Below, piece by piece: positions 29,358 through 36,276 of a DNA stretch of 64,000 bases. The position numbers were made by a program, and so were the translations under genes. The stretch comes from Dechloromonas hankyongensis (GTDB lineage Bacteria > Pseudomonadota > Gammaproteobacteria > Burkholderiales > Rhodocyclaceae), in assembly GCF_022012295.1 (NCBI RefSeq), contig NZ_JAKLTN010000002.1, positions 558,001-622,000 of the forward strand, written 5' to 3'. The notes under the pieces were generated by a model. It had not been told where the DNA came from and made no database searches. It saw nothing but the letters and a program-made list of their open reading frames with translations. Positions within the stretch are counted from its first letter, which is position 1; every line of letters starts with the position of its first letter.

Positions 29358-29429
29358 AGTCCGATTTCCGGACTTGACAAGGTACGAAATTCGAACCTAT
29401 CGTGCGCCCCGTGGTTCGATATTCGGACC
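29358..29429. promoter_or_regulatory. Three operator-like palindromes of the prophage
   Basis: Three 17-base palindromes of related sequence lie between the divergent regulator and ssDNA-binding genes: AGTCCGATTTCCGGACT (29358-29374), GGTACGAAATTCGAACC (29381-29397) and GGTTCGATATTCGGACC (29413-29429). The shared pattern is GGTnCGAnATTCGnACC for the last two, with a diverged first copy. They are the natural binding sites for the regulator, by inference. Confidence 0.75.
29374..29403 (+). promoter_or_regulatory. Predicted early phage promoter
   Basis: A perfect TTGACA (29374-29379) is followed after 18 bases by TATCGT (29398-29403). The second palindrome fills the spacer and the first abuts the -35 box, so a bound repressor would block RNA polymerase. 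Confidence 0.55.
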
Positions 29430-29457
29430 ACATAACCCAACCGCATGAGGTGTAACG

Positions 29458-29766
29458 ATGTTGAAAGTCTCCGTAGAAACAGAAGTCATTGACCTGAAAA
29501 CCGGTATCTCTGCCAAGACCGGCAAGCCCTACAACATCCGCGAGCAGGAAGCATGGATGTACGGCTATGGCCGTGACGGTCAGCCTCAGAAGCATCCCCA
29601 GAAGATCAAGCTCACCCTGGACGACGAGCAGGAGAAGGGCTACCCGGTAGGCCAGTACATCCTCGACCCGGCCAGCATCTATGTTGATCGCTTTGGCCAA
29701 GTCGCCATCCGTGCCCGCCTTCGTGTCCCGGCCGCTGCTGTTCCGGCCCAACCCAAGGCCGCGTAA
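29458..29766 (+). CDS. Phage single-stranded DNA-binding protein (pV-like)
   Basis: A 102-residue protein resembling the helix-destabilising gene V proteins of inoviruses: an OB-like beta core beginning MLKVSVETEVID, the KTGKPYNIREQEAW strand pair and a proline/alanine-rich tail. It coats single-stranded viral DNA and switches replication to packaging in known phages. GAGG lies upstream of the ATG. Its TAA shares one base with the next ATG. Confidence 0.82.
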   Translation: MLKVSVETEVIDLKTGISAKTGKPYNIREQEAWMYGYGRDGQPQKHPQKIKLTLDDEQEKGYPVGQYILDPASIYVDRFGQVAIRARLRVPAAAVPAQPKAA

Positions 29767-29993
29767 TGATTCCGTCCTTTCAGGATTTGAACTCAGAAGA
29801 TCAGCGTCACACGTTGGCGTTTTTCTTCGCGTTCGACTCCATGTTTAAAGCCGAAAACGGTGGTGATACAGACGAGGCACATTTTTGGTGCCAAATCTGC
29901 GACACCATCAGCGGCAAGTACCCGAAAGTGCTGGAACACGCGCAAACGGTGTGTTCGGTGTTGCTTTCGCGGCTTGAGTCCAAGGCTGCTTGA
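29766..29993 (+). CDS. Small phage protein, 75 residues
   Basis: Unrecognised. A soluble, mostly helical acidic protein with three cysteines, two in WCQICDTISGKY. The start codon overlaps the stop of the ssDNA-binding gene by one base, so it belongs to the early operon. Its place between the ssDNA-binding and replication genes suggests a replication-related role, but nothing in the sequence proves it. Confidence 0.75.
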   Translation: MIPSFQDLNSEDQRHTLAFFFAFDSMFKAENGGDTDEAHFWCQICDTISGKYPKVLEHAQTVCSVLLSRLESKAA

Positions 29994-29995
29994 TC

Positions 29996-30118
29996 ATGGC
30001 CCCCGTCCTCCTTTCCGCATCGGTTGTGACCGTGGAAACCGTCGAGGCTCCGGGGGCCGCTTTTCAGTCCGGGTCCGTATGTAACACCCGGACTTTGTGC
30101 AACGGGTTGCACTTTTGA
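29996..30118 (+). CDS. Possible 40-residue phage ORF
   Basis: An ATG two bases after the previous stop opens a 40-codon frame (start MAPVLLSASVVTVETVEAPG, end CNTRTLCNGLHF) that ends two bases before the replication gene. It fills a gap that would otherwise be unusually long for this compact genome. It also contains a 9-bp hairpin and wider pairing, so RNA structure could be the real content. Confidence 0.4.
   Translation: MAPVLLSASVVTVETVEAPGAAFQSGSVCNTRTLCNGLHF
30066..30094 (+). other. Hairpin upstream of the phage replication gene
   Basis: A perfect 9-bp inverted repeat, AGTCCGGGT and ACCCGGACT, with an 11-base loop. A second long-range pair, GGCCCCCG (about 29999) with CGGGGGCC (about 30052), encloses the stretch before it. 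It could control translation of the replication protein or act as part of an origin. Confidence 0.55.
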
Positions 30119-30120
30119 CC

Positions 30121-31194
30121 ATGGCAATGCCCGTCCAACAAACCCCGTATCTGATCGACTGGCTCACGCTGCGCTGTCCTGTCGCTCATCTCGGCCCCCG
30201 TCTGGTCGAACGCATCCGGGAATGCTTCAACACCATCCACTGCGTTGATGGGGCCGGGGAGATTGTTTGGTCGAAGCAATCCCTCGATGTTGATGCTCTG
30301 CGTTCTGATACCCCCGGCCTCGTCTGGATGGTCCAAAGCGACGGCAAGCACGAATACCTCGCCATCGGTGGCTCACCGGCCAGCATCGAGCACGGGATCA
30401 ACGTCTTCGGCACCTGCGACATCCGCCATGCCGCCTCCGTCCTCGTCCAGAAGGCGGCGAGGGCATTGAACGCCATCCTGCCCCGCCCGGACCTCTGGCA
30501 ATGTCGCCGTATCGACATCACCGGCAATTTCGTCCTTCCGGACTTCGCAAGCTGCAAGCAAGCCCTGCGGCAGCTATGCCTCGCGGACGGTGGCCGTCGC
30601 AAGGCAACGAACGACAAACGGGGCGGGGATTCCGTCTATTGGAACCCGACCTCGGACCTTGCCAAAGGCAAGGCGTACCACAAGGGGCCGCATCTCGCCC
30701 ACCTCGCCCGGAAAGGGCTGATCAACATTGGCGAAGACCTGATCGCCCTGGCTGATCGAATCATTCGCCTCGAACACACCCGCGGTGCTCGTTGGTTCCG
30801 TCGTCTCGCTGAAGCGGGGCGGCATTGGTATGACCTGACGCTGGCCGATCTGGAAGGCCTCTTTGTTGAATTTTTTGGACGTGTTGTCGATGGTGTGGAG
30901 GTGAAGGAAATGGAAAGACATGAACTCGTAGCGCGGATCGCGCAGTGCAGCGATATCACGCAGGGCAGGGCAGAAGCTGCCTTTGCAACCTACCGGAACA
31001 TTCGGGCCGATGGTTTCGAGGTGACGCGCGACTACATGCCTAAACGGACGTGGTATCTGCACCTCAAATACCTCCGCGCCGCAGGCATCAGCGATGCTGA
31101 TCTTCAACAAGGCAACGTCGTCCAGTTCCGCCCGGTTCGTATCGTCCTTGCCCAGCCCGTCATGTGCTGGGATGACGTTCGGAGGGCCGCTTGA
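30121..31194 (+). CDS. Phage replication initiation protein (II/X family)
   Basis: A 357-residue replication protein. The core strand RRIDITGNF and the flanking DSVYWNPTS and RIIRLEHTRGARW segments match the gene II/X-type replication proteins of filamentous phages (CRI and phage X domains), which nick the replicative form to start rolling-circle replication. The ATG at 30121 is used; an in-frame GTG eight codons upstream overlaps the preceding small ORF. Its stop overlaps the next ATG. Confidence 0.85.
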   Translation: MAMPVQQTPYLIDWLTLRCPVAHLGPRLVERIRECFNTIHCVDGAGEIVWSKQSLDVDALRSDTPGLVWMVQSDGKHEYLAIGGSPASIEHGINVFGTCDIRHAASVLVQKAARALNAILPRPDLWQCRRIDITGNFVLPDFASCKQALRQLCLADGGRRKATNDKRGGDSVYWNPTSDLAKGKAYHKGPHLAHLARKGLINIGEDLIALADRIIRLEHTRGARWFRRLAEAGRHWYDLTLADLEGLFVEFFGRVVDGVEVKEMERHELVARIAQCSDITQGRAEAAFATYRNIRADGFEVTRDYMPKRTWYLHLKYLRAAGISDADLQQGNVVQFRPVRIVLAQPVMCWDDVRRAA

Positions 31195-31415
31195 TGTCTG
31201 TTCCGCCGGCCTTTATGGATCAACTTAATTCGTCTCCGGTTTCAGACCAGTGCGTTTCTTTAGCCAATGACATTGCTCAGGCAATGCAACAGATTTTTGA
31301 CCTGGGCGGCTGGAACGCGGTTTTGTGGCTTCTGGTGGGTTTCACGCTGGGTGGTGGTCCGGTTCGCTTTATCGATTGGTTTGTCGATTGGAATACGCGT
31401 CGGAGGGCAGCATGA
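31194..31415 (+). CDS. Small phage membrane protein, 73 residues
   Basis: A protein with a polar N-terminal half bearing one cysteine and a hydrophobic stretch (WNAVLWLLVGFTLGGGPVRFI) near residues 40-60, ending in a basic tail, WNTRRRAA. The family is not recognised. TGATG coupling to the replication gene and overlap with the next gene place it at the head of the structural block. Proteins of this size here may be minor coat or assembly proteins. Confidence 0.7.
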   Translation: MSVPPAFMDQLNSSPVSDQCVSLANDIAQAMQQIFDLGGWNAVLWLLVGFTLGGGPVRFIDWFVDWNTRRRAA

Positions 31416-31555
31416 CTTGGCAACTCGTCGGTGGGTACGTCGCCACTTTCATCGCCGGTTCGCTCTGTGCCTACATCGTCTATCGCCTCGCGGTCGATGA
31501 GCAAAACCGTCAAAAAACCGAATCTGATCAGGAATGGCTGGAGCGTCAGTGGTGA
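31412..31555 (+). CDS. Small phage membrane protein, 47 residues
   Basis: A peptide starting MTWQLVGGYVATFIAG with one N-terminal transmembrane helix and a charged C-terminal tail (DEQNRQKTESDQEWLERQW). GGAGG precedes the ATG by six bases. It overlaps its neighbours by four bases on each side. Its size and topology resemble the small tip proteins (pVII/pIX) of Ff phages, but similarity is not demonstrated. Confidence 0.7.
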   Translation: MTWQLVGGYVATFIAGSLCAYIVYRLAVDEQNRQKTESDQEWLERQW

Positions 31556-32040
31556 GATTGCTGATCCTTGCTTTGTTCCTGTTGGCGGGAACTGCAAAAG
31601 CAGCCACGGTGACGCTTTCGGCAGGCTATACGGCCACGGTATCCGATTTCGGATGTCAGACCGTTGTAGCGGCATTCCTGAGCACCTACGCGGCGTCGTC
31701 TGGTGATTGCAGTTATCAGGCGGCGGGTCCGGGCACTGCAATCGTTTTCCGCAACGCATCCGGGACTGCCTTGGGTACGCCGACTGTGAGCACGGTGAGC
31801 GGCTGGGTGGTGCCTCCGACTAATGGTGCGCTGCAAACGCAAGTCAATACTCTATCGACCACGGTCTCGGGCATTAACACCCGCGTCACCTCGCTTGAAT
31901 CGAACGTCTCCGGCCTCGAAACGAATTTCGGCTGGGACTCGGTGGCTTTTGATACGGCGGCCAATGGCGGCTTTCTGGTCTTCGTGACTGGGCTTGCAAT
32001 CGGCCTTGTGATTTCAGTCGTCCGCAAGATGCGAATCTAG
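31552..32040 (+). CDS. Secreted phage protein with coiled coil and C-terminal anchor
   Basis: A 162-residue protein beginning at a GTG that overlaps the previous stop. A signal peptide (LLILALFLLAGTAKA) is followed by a beta-rich region with two cysteines, then a heptad-like segment (LSTTVSGINTRVTSLE and onward) resembling fibre stalks, and a C-terminal transmembrane helix with basic end (VRKMRI). It is probably a virion or cell-surface protein. No family recognised. It lies just upstream of the major coat gene. Confidence 0.7.
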   Translation: MRLLILALFLLAGTAKAATVTLSAGYTATVSDFGCQTVVAAFLSTYAASSGDCSYQAAGPGTAIVFRNASGTALGTPTVSTVSGWVVPPTNGALQTQVNTLSTTVSGINTRVTSLESNVSGLETNFGWDSVAFDTAANGGFLVFVTGLAIGLVISVVRKMRI

Positions 32041-32107
32041 TTTTTACCCGGTCGGTGATGGGGGGCACCTCACCCGGCTTTAACCACTCTCTCGAAAGGA
32101 GAAAACC

Positions 32108-32341
32108 ATGCGCAAGATGTACGAAACCCTGCTGAAAAAGAAGAAGCAAGCCAAGGCCGCTGCCGTTGCCGGTCTGTCCGCTATTGGCGCCCAAGCCCAT
32201 GCGGCACTTTCCACGACCGAAGTCCAAACCGCTCTGACCGGTGCTCAAACCACGGGTGAATCGGTCGGCGGCATGGTCATTGCTGTCGTGGCCGGTCTGG
32301 TCGTTGTCGGTGTGATCATCGCCCTCGTCAAGAAGGTGTAA
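32108..32341 (+). CDS. Major coat protein (pVIII-like)
   Basis: A 77-residue precursor: a long basic leader (MRKMYETLLKKKKQAKAAAV) and cleavage site near AQAHA-A, then an acidic/polar amphipathic segment, the membrane helix (GGMVIAVVAGLVVVGVIIAL) and the lysine tail VKKV. The mature protein of about 45 residues is the right size for a filamentous capsid subunit. AAAGGAG lies seven bases before the ATG, the best ribosome-binding site of the prophage. Confidence 0.9.
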   Translation: MRKMYETLLKKKKQAKAAAVAGLSAIGAQAHAALSTTEVQTALTGAQTTGESVGGMVIAVVAGLVVVGVIIALVKKV

Positions 32342-32343
32342 TC

Positions 32344-32493
32344 GTGTGGGCGCCGGTTATCGCGGCGCTCTCGGCACTCACGACGGCGGCGGAAGCCGTT
32401 GCCGCTACGGTCATAGCCGTCGTCGTCGTGGTCGAAGGTCTGGATATGATTTTAGGCACGATCCGGAAAATCGGCGGTGGTTCCAAGCACTGA
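32344..32493 (+). CDS. Small hydrophobic phage protein, 49 residues
   Basis: A GTG-started frame two bases after the coat gene stop, encoding a hydrophobic alanine/valine-rich peptide (AATVIAVVVVVEGLDMILG) with a basic tail. It resembles a minor coat or tip protein in size and composition. Its stop codon abuts the terminator hairpin, which supports it as the last gene of the coat transcript. Confidence 0.6.
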   Translation: MWAPVIAALSALTTAAEAVAATVIAVVVVVEGLDMILGTIRKIGGGSKH

Positions 32494-32516
32494 AAGGGCG
32501 GCTTCGGTCGCCTTTT
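32493..32516 (+). terminator. Rho-independent terminator after the major coat module
   Basis: A 10-bp stem (two G-U pairs) closed by a UUCG tetraloop (32503-32506) ends in TTTT. Ff phages also place a terminator just after gene VIII, giving strong coat expression and weaker read-through to the adhesin genes. Confidence 0.85.
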
Positions 32517-32530
32517 CTCATGGGGGTTTT

Positions 32531-32602
32531 ATGTTGTCGATTCTTGTTGCTGTCGGCGTTGTGGTGATCTTCGTGATCGGCATTCGTATTGGGTCGTTGT
32601 GA
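32531..32602 (+). CDS. Tiny phage membrane peptide, 23 residues
   Basis: An ATG behind GGGGG opens a 23-codon frame that is a single hydrophobic helix (MLSILVAVGVVVIFVIGIRI). Its TGA shares one base with the ATG of the adhesin gene. Its position between the coat terminator and the pIII-like gene, and its size, would suit a pVII/pIX-like tip protein; the length alone makes it uncertain. Confidence 0.5.
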   Translation: MLSILVAVGVVVIFVIGIRIGSL

Positions 32603-33885
32603 TGGGCCGTATTCAACGAAACTTTATTCTTGCGGCGCTGGGTCTTTTGCTCACTGGCGTGTTCACCTGGGCACATGCGGGCAGCTACTGGAAGTATTGG
32701 TCGAACACTGCCGGTCGCTATTACAGCGGTACTGACCAGATGGCGGCTTGTTCGGCGTGGGCAGCATCGGACCCGTACGTCTCCTATGGGACGTCTTACC
32801 CCAAGACGGCTCAGGGGGTTTCGGGTGGCTACTGCATTTGGAAATCGTCAAATTTTTCCGCCAATCAGTATTACTCCGGTGAAGTCGTAACCTGTACTGA
32901 TCCGAATGTGCCGAATGAGAACGGTGTTTGTGGCCCGCCGCCTAGCCGTTGCGCTGGCAAAGACCAGTTGCCGCCTACGTTTGCGTGGGTTTCGTTCAAC
33001 AAGGGCAATAGCCCGTATGGCAGTCGTTGTAACGCGGGCTGCTTGGTCTATCAGACAGGGCCTGTCAGCCATCCGACGATGAATCCTAACGGCGATGCAT
33101 ACGTGGGTGGCACCCATGACCGGCACGAGTTGATGAAAACCCAATACACCGCTACGGAATGCACCGTAGGGCAAGATGGGGCTGTGGCGCCTGAACCGAC
33201 GGTCGAGCCGAACAAGGCACCGCCGCCAACGCCGAAGAAGCCTAACTGTGATGCGTCCGAAGGTGTGCTGACGACATCGAAAGGCACGGTGGCCTGTGTG
33301 CCTGAAGGCACGGTTGAGGCGCGCAAACCAACTGTGCAGAGGGCCGAGAGTAAAGCCACTGCGCCGAATGGCGATGTCACGGTCACTAACAAGACGACGA
33401 CGACCGACCCGGCGACGGGGGCCAAGGAAACTGTAACCAGCACGACCACCACCACGTTTGGCGGTGGATCGACAACGAAGACCGAATCGACCACCTCTGG
33501 GGGCAATGGTCAAAATGGGCTATCGGATGGCGATAACTCCGGTAGTGAGCCGGGCCAGTGCGCCAAGGAACCGAATAGCCCGATGTGTAAGCAGGGCACG
33601 GTCAAGGATAAAGGGAAGTTCGACAACGGGCAGGACACCAAGCTCAACGAGGCCAAACAGGCTTTGACTGACAAGTTCAATCAGATCAAAACCGATTTGA
33701 CTTCGGCGCTCTCGTCTTCGGCTGGTGTCAGTTCCGGTTCGCTTCCCTGTCCTCCGCCTGTGACCGTTCTGGGCAAGCAGATCAGCATCTGCGTCAATAA
33801 CTACGCGGACAAGCTGTCGCCTATTGGCGCAATCGTCGTTTTCGCTGCTGCCATCATCGCAATCCTTCTCGTGGTGACCGTCTAA
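32602..33885 (+). CDS. TspB/pIII-like phage adhesin
   Basis: A 427-residue protein with signal peptide (LAALGLLLTGVFTWAHA), a cysteine-bearing N-terminal domain, a proline linker, a long threonine/serine-rich low-complexity stretch (about residues 255-310), a cysteine pair region (CPPPVTVLGKQISICVNN) and a C-terminal transmembrane anchor. This is the layout of TspB-family proteins in Neisseria and other betaproteobacterial filamentous phages and of pIII adsorption proteins. It would bind the host receptor, probably a pilus. Confidence 0.8.
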   Translation: MGRIQRNFILAALGLLLTGVFTWAHAGSYWKYWSNTAGRYYSGTDQMAACSAWAASDPYVSYGTSYPKTAQGVSGGYCIWKSSNFSANQYYSGEVVTCTDPNVPNENGVCGPPPSRCAGKDQLPPTFAWVSFNKGNSPYGSRCNAGCLVYQTGPVSHPTMNPNGDAYVGGTHDRHELMKTQYTATECTVGQDGAVAPEPTVEPNKAPPPTPKKPNCDASEGVLTTSKGTVACVPEGTVEARKPTVQRAESKATAPNGDVTVTNKTTTTDPATGAKETVTSTTTTTFGGGSTTKTESTTSGGNGQNGLSDGDNSGSEPGQCAKEPNSPMCKQGTVKDKGKFDNGQDTKLNEAKQALTDKFNQIKTDLTSALSSSAGVSSGSLPCPPPVTVLGKQISICVNNYADKLSPIGAIVVFAAAIIAILLVVTV

Positions 33886-34205
33886 TGTTCGAATTTCTTC
33901 AGTCGATATCGGACTTCTTCCAGACCGGTATCTATACCTTCTTTCAGGATGCTGCGACCTATCTGATTACGACGCTCCTGATCTGGTGGATCAAGGCGAA
34001 GATCATGGGCCTTGAGTTCGCGTGGGGCGTCGCTCAGGGCATCCTGCAGGGCTTCCAAGTCTCGCAGAAGATCAGTGCCGCATTCTCGATGCTGCCGGCC
34101 GAAGTGCTGGGCACGGTCAATTTCTTCCGCTTCCCGGAAGCCGTCAATCTGATCCTCGCGGGGGGTGCGACGCGCTGGGTCATCAAATTCATTCCGGGGC
34201 TGTAA
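33885..34205 (+). CDS. DUF2523 family protein, pVI-like minor coat
   Basis: A 106-residue membrane protein with hydrophobic segments at about residues 22-40 and 88-104. The family DUF2523 occurs between the adhesin and Zot genes in many inoviruses and corresponds in position and topology to pVI, which anchors the adhesin at the virion end. The ATG overlaps the previous stop by one base. Confidence 0.8.
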   Translation: MFEFLQSISDFFQTGIYTFFQDAATYLITTLLIWWIKAKIMGLEFAWGVAQGILQGFQVSQKISAAFSMLPAEVLGTVNFFRFPEAVNLILAGGATRWVIKFIPGL

Positions 34206-35414
34206 ATGCCGATCAAAATTCATCACGGCCCACCGGGCAGCTTCAAGACCGCTGGGGCTATGGCCGACGATTTCATTCGGGAAGCCAAAGAAGGGCGCAT
34301 TATTGTTACGAACGTGCGCGGCGTCACACGCGATCGTGTACTCGATGTCTTTCCCGATCTCCCCAAAACCTTTGATGTCATCTTTGTCGACGACAAGACG
34401 GAGGAGGGGAGGCGACTTTGGGCAACGTGGTTCCATTGGGTTCCCAAGGGAGCCTTTATTTTTGTGGATGAAGTTCAAGACATCTGGCCCAAGCGCTGGC
34501 GTGAGTCTGACATTCGAGCTTTGGATTATCCGGGAGGCTTGGAACAGGCAACGATTGATGATCGTCCTTACTGCTGGGAGCAGGCATGGGACAAGCATCG
34601 TCACTGGAATTGGGACATCGTGGCGACCTGTCCGGCCTATTCCAAGGTCCGCGACGATATCAAGAGCGTTGCCGATGCGGCCTACAAGCACAAGGACCTC
34701 GCCCTGATCGGCTGGACCGGCCGTTACATCGAAGCCATGCACCTGGCTGACGATACCGGCAAGAATCAGAACGACTTCCTTAACGTCCAGAAAAAGAAAG
34801 TACCTTCCCATGTCTTCCAGCTCTACGACAGCACCGCAACCGGCCAGCACCGCGTCAACGCCAACGGCTTTAATCTATTCAAGAACCCGCGGGTACTTAT
34901 CCTTATGGTGGTGCTCGCTGCTGCTCTATATTTTGGCTTTGGGCGAGGCGGGGTGGTTATGTTTTCGGGTGCTGCTAAAAATACTCCGGCACCCGGTGCT
35001 AGCGTGGCCGCGCCGAATAATCAAACGGCTTCTGCTTCTGTTGGCCAGCCTGTATCTGCTGTCGATCTTGCTAAAGACGTTCGGCTAGAACCGTTGGTCA
35101 CGGATGAATCCTTCATCGTGGCCAGCTACAAGATCGGGCCGAAGTGGAAATACGCCGTTTCCTTCAAGGGCGCGCACTTGACCCATAACGACCTGCTCGA
35201 CATGGGCTATACCATCCAGCCGCTAGGCTCGTGCGCCTTGGAAATCAGCCGTGAAGGCTTCCGGCGTCGCCTGACCTGCGGCCAAGTTGAGAGGCAGCAG
35301 GTAGCGATGGGCGAGCGCGAAGCGAGCCAGAGCGCCCCTGCTGCACCCCGTTCCAATCTCGCAGTGAATGGCGAACCGCCTTTCATCGCTGCGCAGCCGA
35401 AGAACCCTGCCTAG
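34206..35414 (+). CDS. Zonular occludens toxin-domain (pI-like) assembly ATPase
   Basis: A 402-residue assembly protein. Walker A is GPPGSFKT at residues 8-15, Walker B FIFVDEVQDIWP near residue 90; a transmembrane helix (VLILMVVLAAALYFGFG) lies near residue 235, followed by a periplasmic part with a cysteine pair (GSCALEI and LTCGQV). Zot/pI proteins drive virion extrusion through the envelope. It begins directly after the DUF2523 gene. Confidence 0.9.
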   Translation: MPIKIHHGPPGSFKTAGAMADDFIREAKEGRIIVTNVRGVTRDRVLDVFPDLPKTFDVIFVDDKTEEGRRLWATWFHWVPKGAFIFVDEVQDIWPKRWRESDIRALDYPGGLEQATIDDRPYCWEQAWDKHRHWNWDIVATCPAYSKVRDDIKSVADAAYKHKDLALIGWTGRYIEAMHLADDTGKNQNDFLNVQKKKVPSHVFQLYDSTATGQHRVNANGFNLFKNPRVLILMVVLAAALYFGFGRGGVVMFSGAAKNTPAPGASVAAPNNQTASASVGQPVSAVDLAKDVRLEPLVTDESFIVASYKIGPKWKYAVSFKGAHLTHNDLLDMGYTIQPLGSCALEISREGFRRRLTCGQVERQQVAMGEREASQSAPAAPRSNLAVNGEPPFIAAQPKNPA

Positions 35415-35512
35415 CAGGGCATCAAGGCGAAGGCGGCGCCGCCGTAGCCATCCCGTAGGGATGCTGTGCCCGTCGCGGGTACAACCGGGGTGCCTGATCC
35501 ACCTGGACAGGC
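35405..35512. other. Hairpin-rich intergenic region after zot; candidate phage origin
   Basis: A series of short perfect hairpins: CCCTGC/GCAGGG (35405-35419), the palindrome GGCGGCGCCGCC (35432-35443), CATCCC/GGGATG (35449-35463), TGCCCG/CGGGTA (35467-35481) and GCCTG/CAGGC (35492-35512). Filamentous phages keep their origins and packaging signal in such a region after the assembly genes. The first hairpin overlaps the zot stop codon. Confidence 0.5.
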
Positions 35513-35602
35513 TTAAACCCCGACCCCCTTCCTTTAGACCATTGCTGCGGTGAAACGGGCAGGGCGCTAGAATTGCATCCTTCATATGTTGAGGTGATAA
35601 CG

Positions 35603-35980
35603 ATGCGCTCTTCCGCCTTGCTCCTTCTGCTTTCCATGACTGCGTCGGCTTCCATGGCCGATGCCTATCGGTGTATTGAAGGCGGTAAAGTCACTATCTC
35701 GAATGTTCCCTGTGTGGCCTCCAAAGTGGTCCGCTCGGACAATCCGTCTCCAGAAGCCATATCAGACGTGATGCGAGAAAATGCCCGTCAGGAAGCCTAT
35801 TTGGCGCAGCGAGAAAAACAGCATCGTGACGATCAGGCGGCGATGCAACGCCATGCTGCTGAAGTTGCCCGCATGTATCCGCAAACGCCGGAACCGGTCA
35901 AACCGTCGTCACCGGGCATCAGCTTTGGCGGATGTGGTCTTGGTGGCTCGTGCCCGACAACGAGTACTAGATCACGGTAA
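35603..35980 (+). CDS. DUF4124-like secreted protein in the prophage
   Basis: A 125-residue protein with a signal peptide (SSALLLLLSMTASASMADA), then YRCIEGGKVTISNVPC, which matches the opening of DUF4124 domains (two cysteines around a short beta hairpin), a charged helix and a glycine/cysteine tail. GAGG precedes the ATG at 35603. It is separated from the structural operon by the hairpin region and may be a phage accessory (moron-like) gene. Confidence 0.65.
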   Translation: MRSSALLLLLSMTASASMADAYRCIEGGKVTISNVPCVASKVVRSDNPSPEAISDVMRENARQEAYLAQREKQHRDDQAAMQRHAAEVARMYPQTPEPVKPSSPGISFGGCGLGGSCPTTSTRSR

Positions 35981-36012
35981 GGGCGTTTCCGGGGCGATAG
36001 AATCCTCGCCCC

Positions 36013-36264
36013 ATGGTCAAGCACCCACCGTATTCTGCCGAACTCCGCAATCTCTACTGGATGCTGCGCTACTATCGAGGCCGATCTAGTGCAGCGAGAA
36101 GGCGCTATTACCGCTACATCGAGGCAGAAAAAAACCGGCTTTTTTTAGCCGGTTTCGATAAAAAAGAAATCGTGTTGTTATGCCGCTATTTGGCGAACCC
36201 AAGGAACATTCACGCTGAAAGTGCATTTTTGGCGTATGCGTCGCAGTACCGCCTTGAGTTGTGA
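36013..36264 (+). CDS. Small basic phage-end protein, 83 residues
   Basis: An arginine- and tyrosine-rich helical protein (AELRNLYWMLRYYRGRSSA and FDKKEIVLLCRYLANPR) without recognised family. A 7-bp hairpin (GGGGCGA/TCGCCCC) sits directly before the ATG and no good Shine-Dalgarno sequence is seen. The coding region contains a perfect terminator hairpin functional on the opposite strand, so either both strands are used or this frame is not real. Confidence 0.5.
   Translation: MVKHPPYSAELRNLYWMLRYYRGRSSAARRRYYRYIEAEKNRLFLAGFDKKEIVLLCRYLANPRNIHAESAFLAYASQYRLEL
36128..36155 (-). terminator. Minus-strand rho-independent terminator at the right prophage end
   Basis: A 9-bp perfect stem (36132-36140 with 36147-36155) and six-base loop; on the minus strand it runs into seven T (36134-36128). 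No minus-strand prophage gene points here in the integrated state, but in the circular phage the regulator transcript would cross attP and end here, 23 bases after its extended stop codon. Confidence 0.75.
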
Positions 36265-36276
36265 TGCGAGTCCATA

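Noticed and set aside
33882..34850. 322-codon antisense frame across the DUF2523 and zot genes
   Set aside because: It is the complement of well-supported genes, and long antisense frames are expected at this GC content.
34810..35088. 92-codon hydrophobic frame inside zot
   Set aside because: It lies in another frame of a clearly coding Zot gene, has no ribosome-binding site, and its hydrophobicity follows from the zot membrane helix region.
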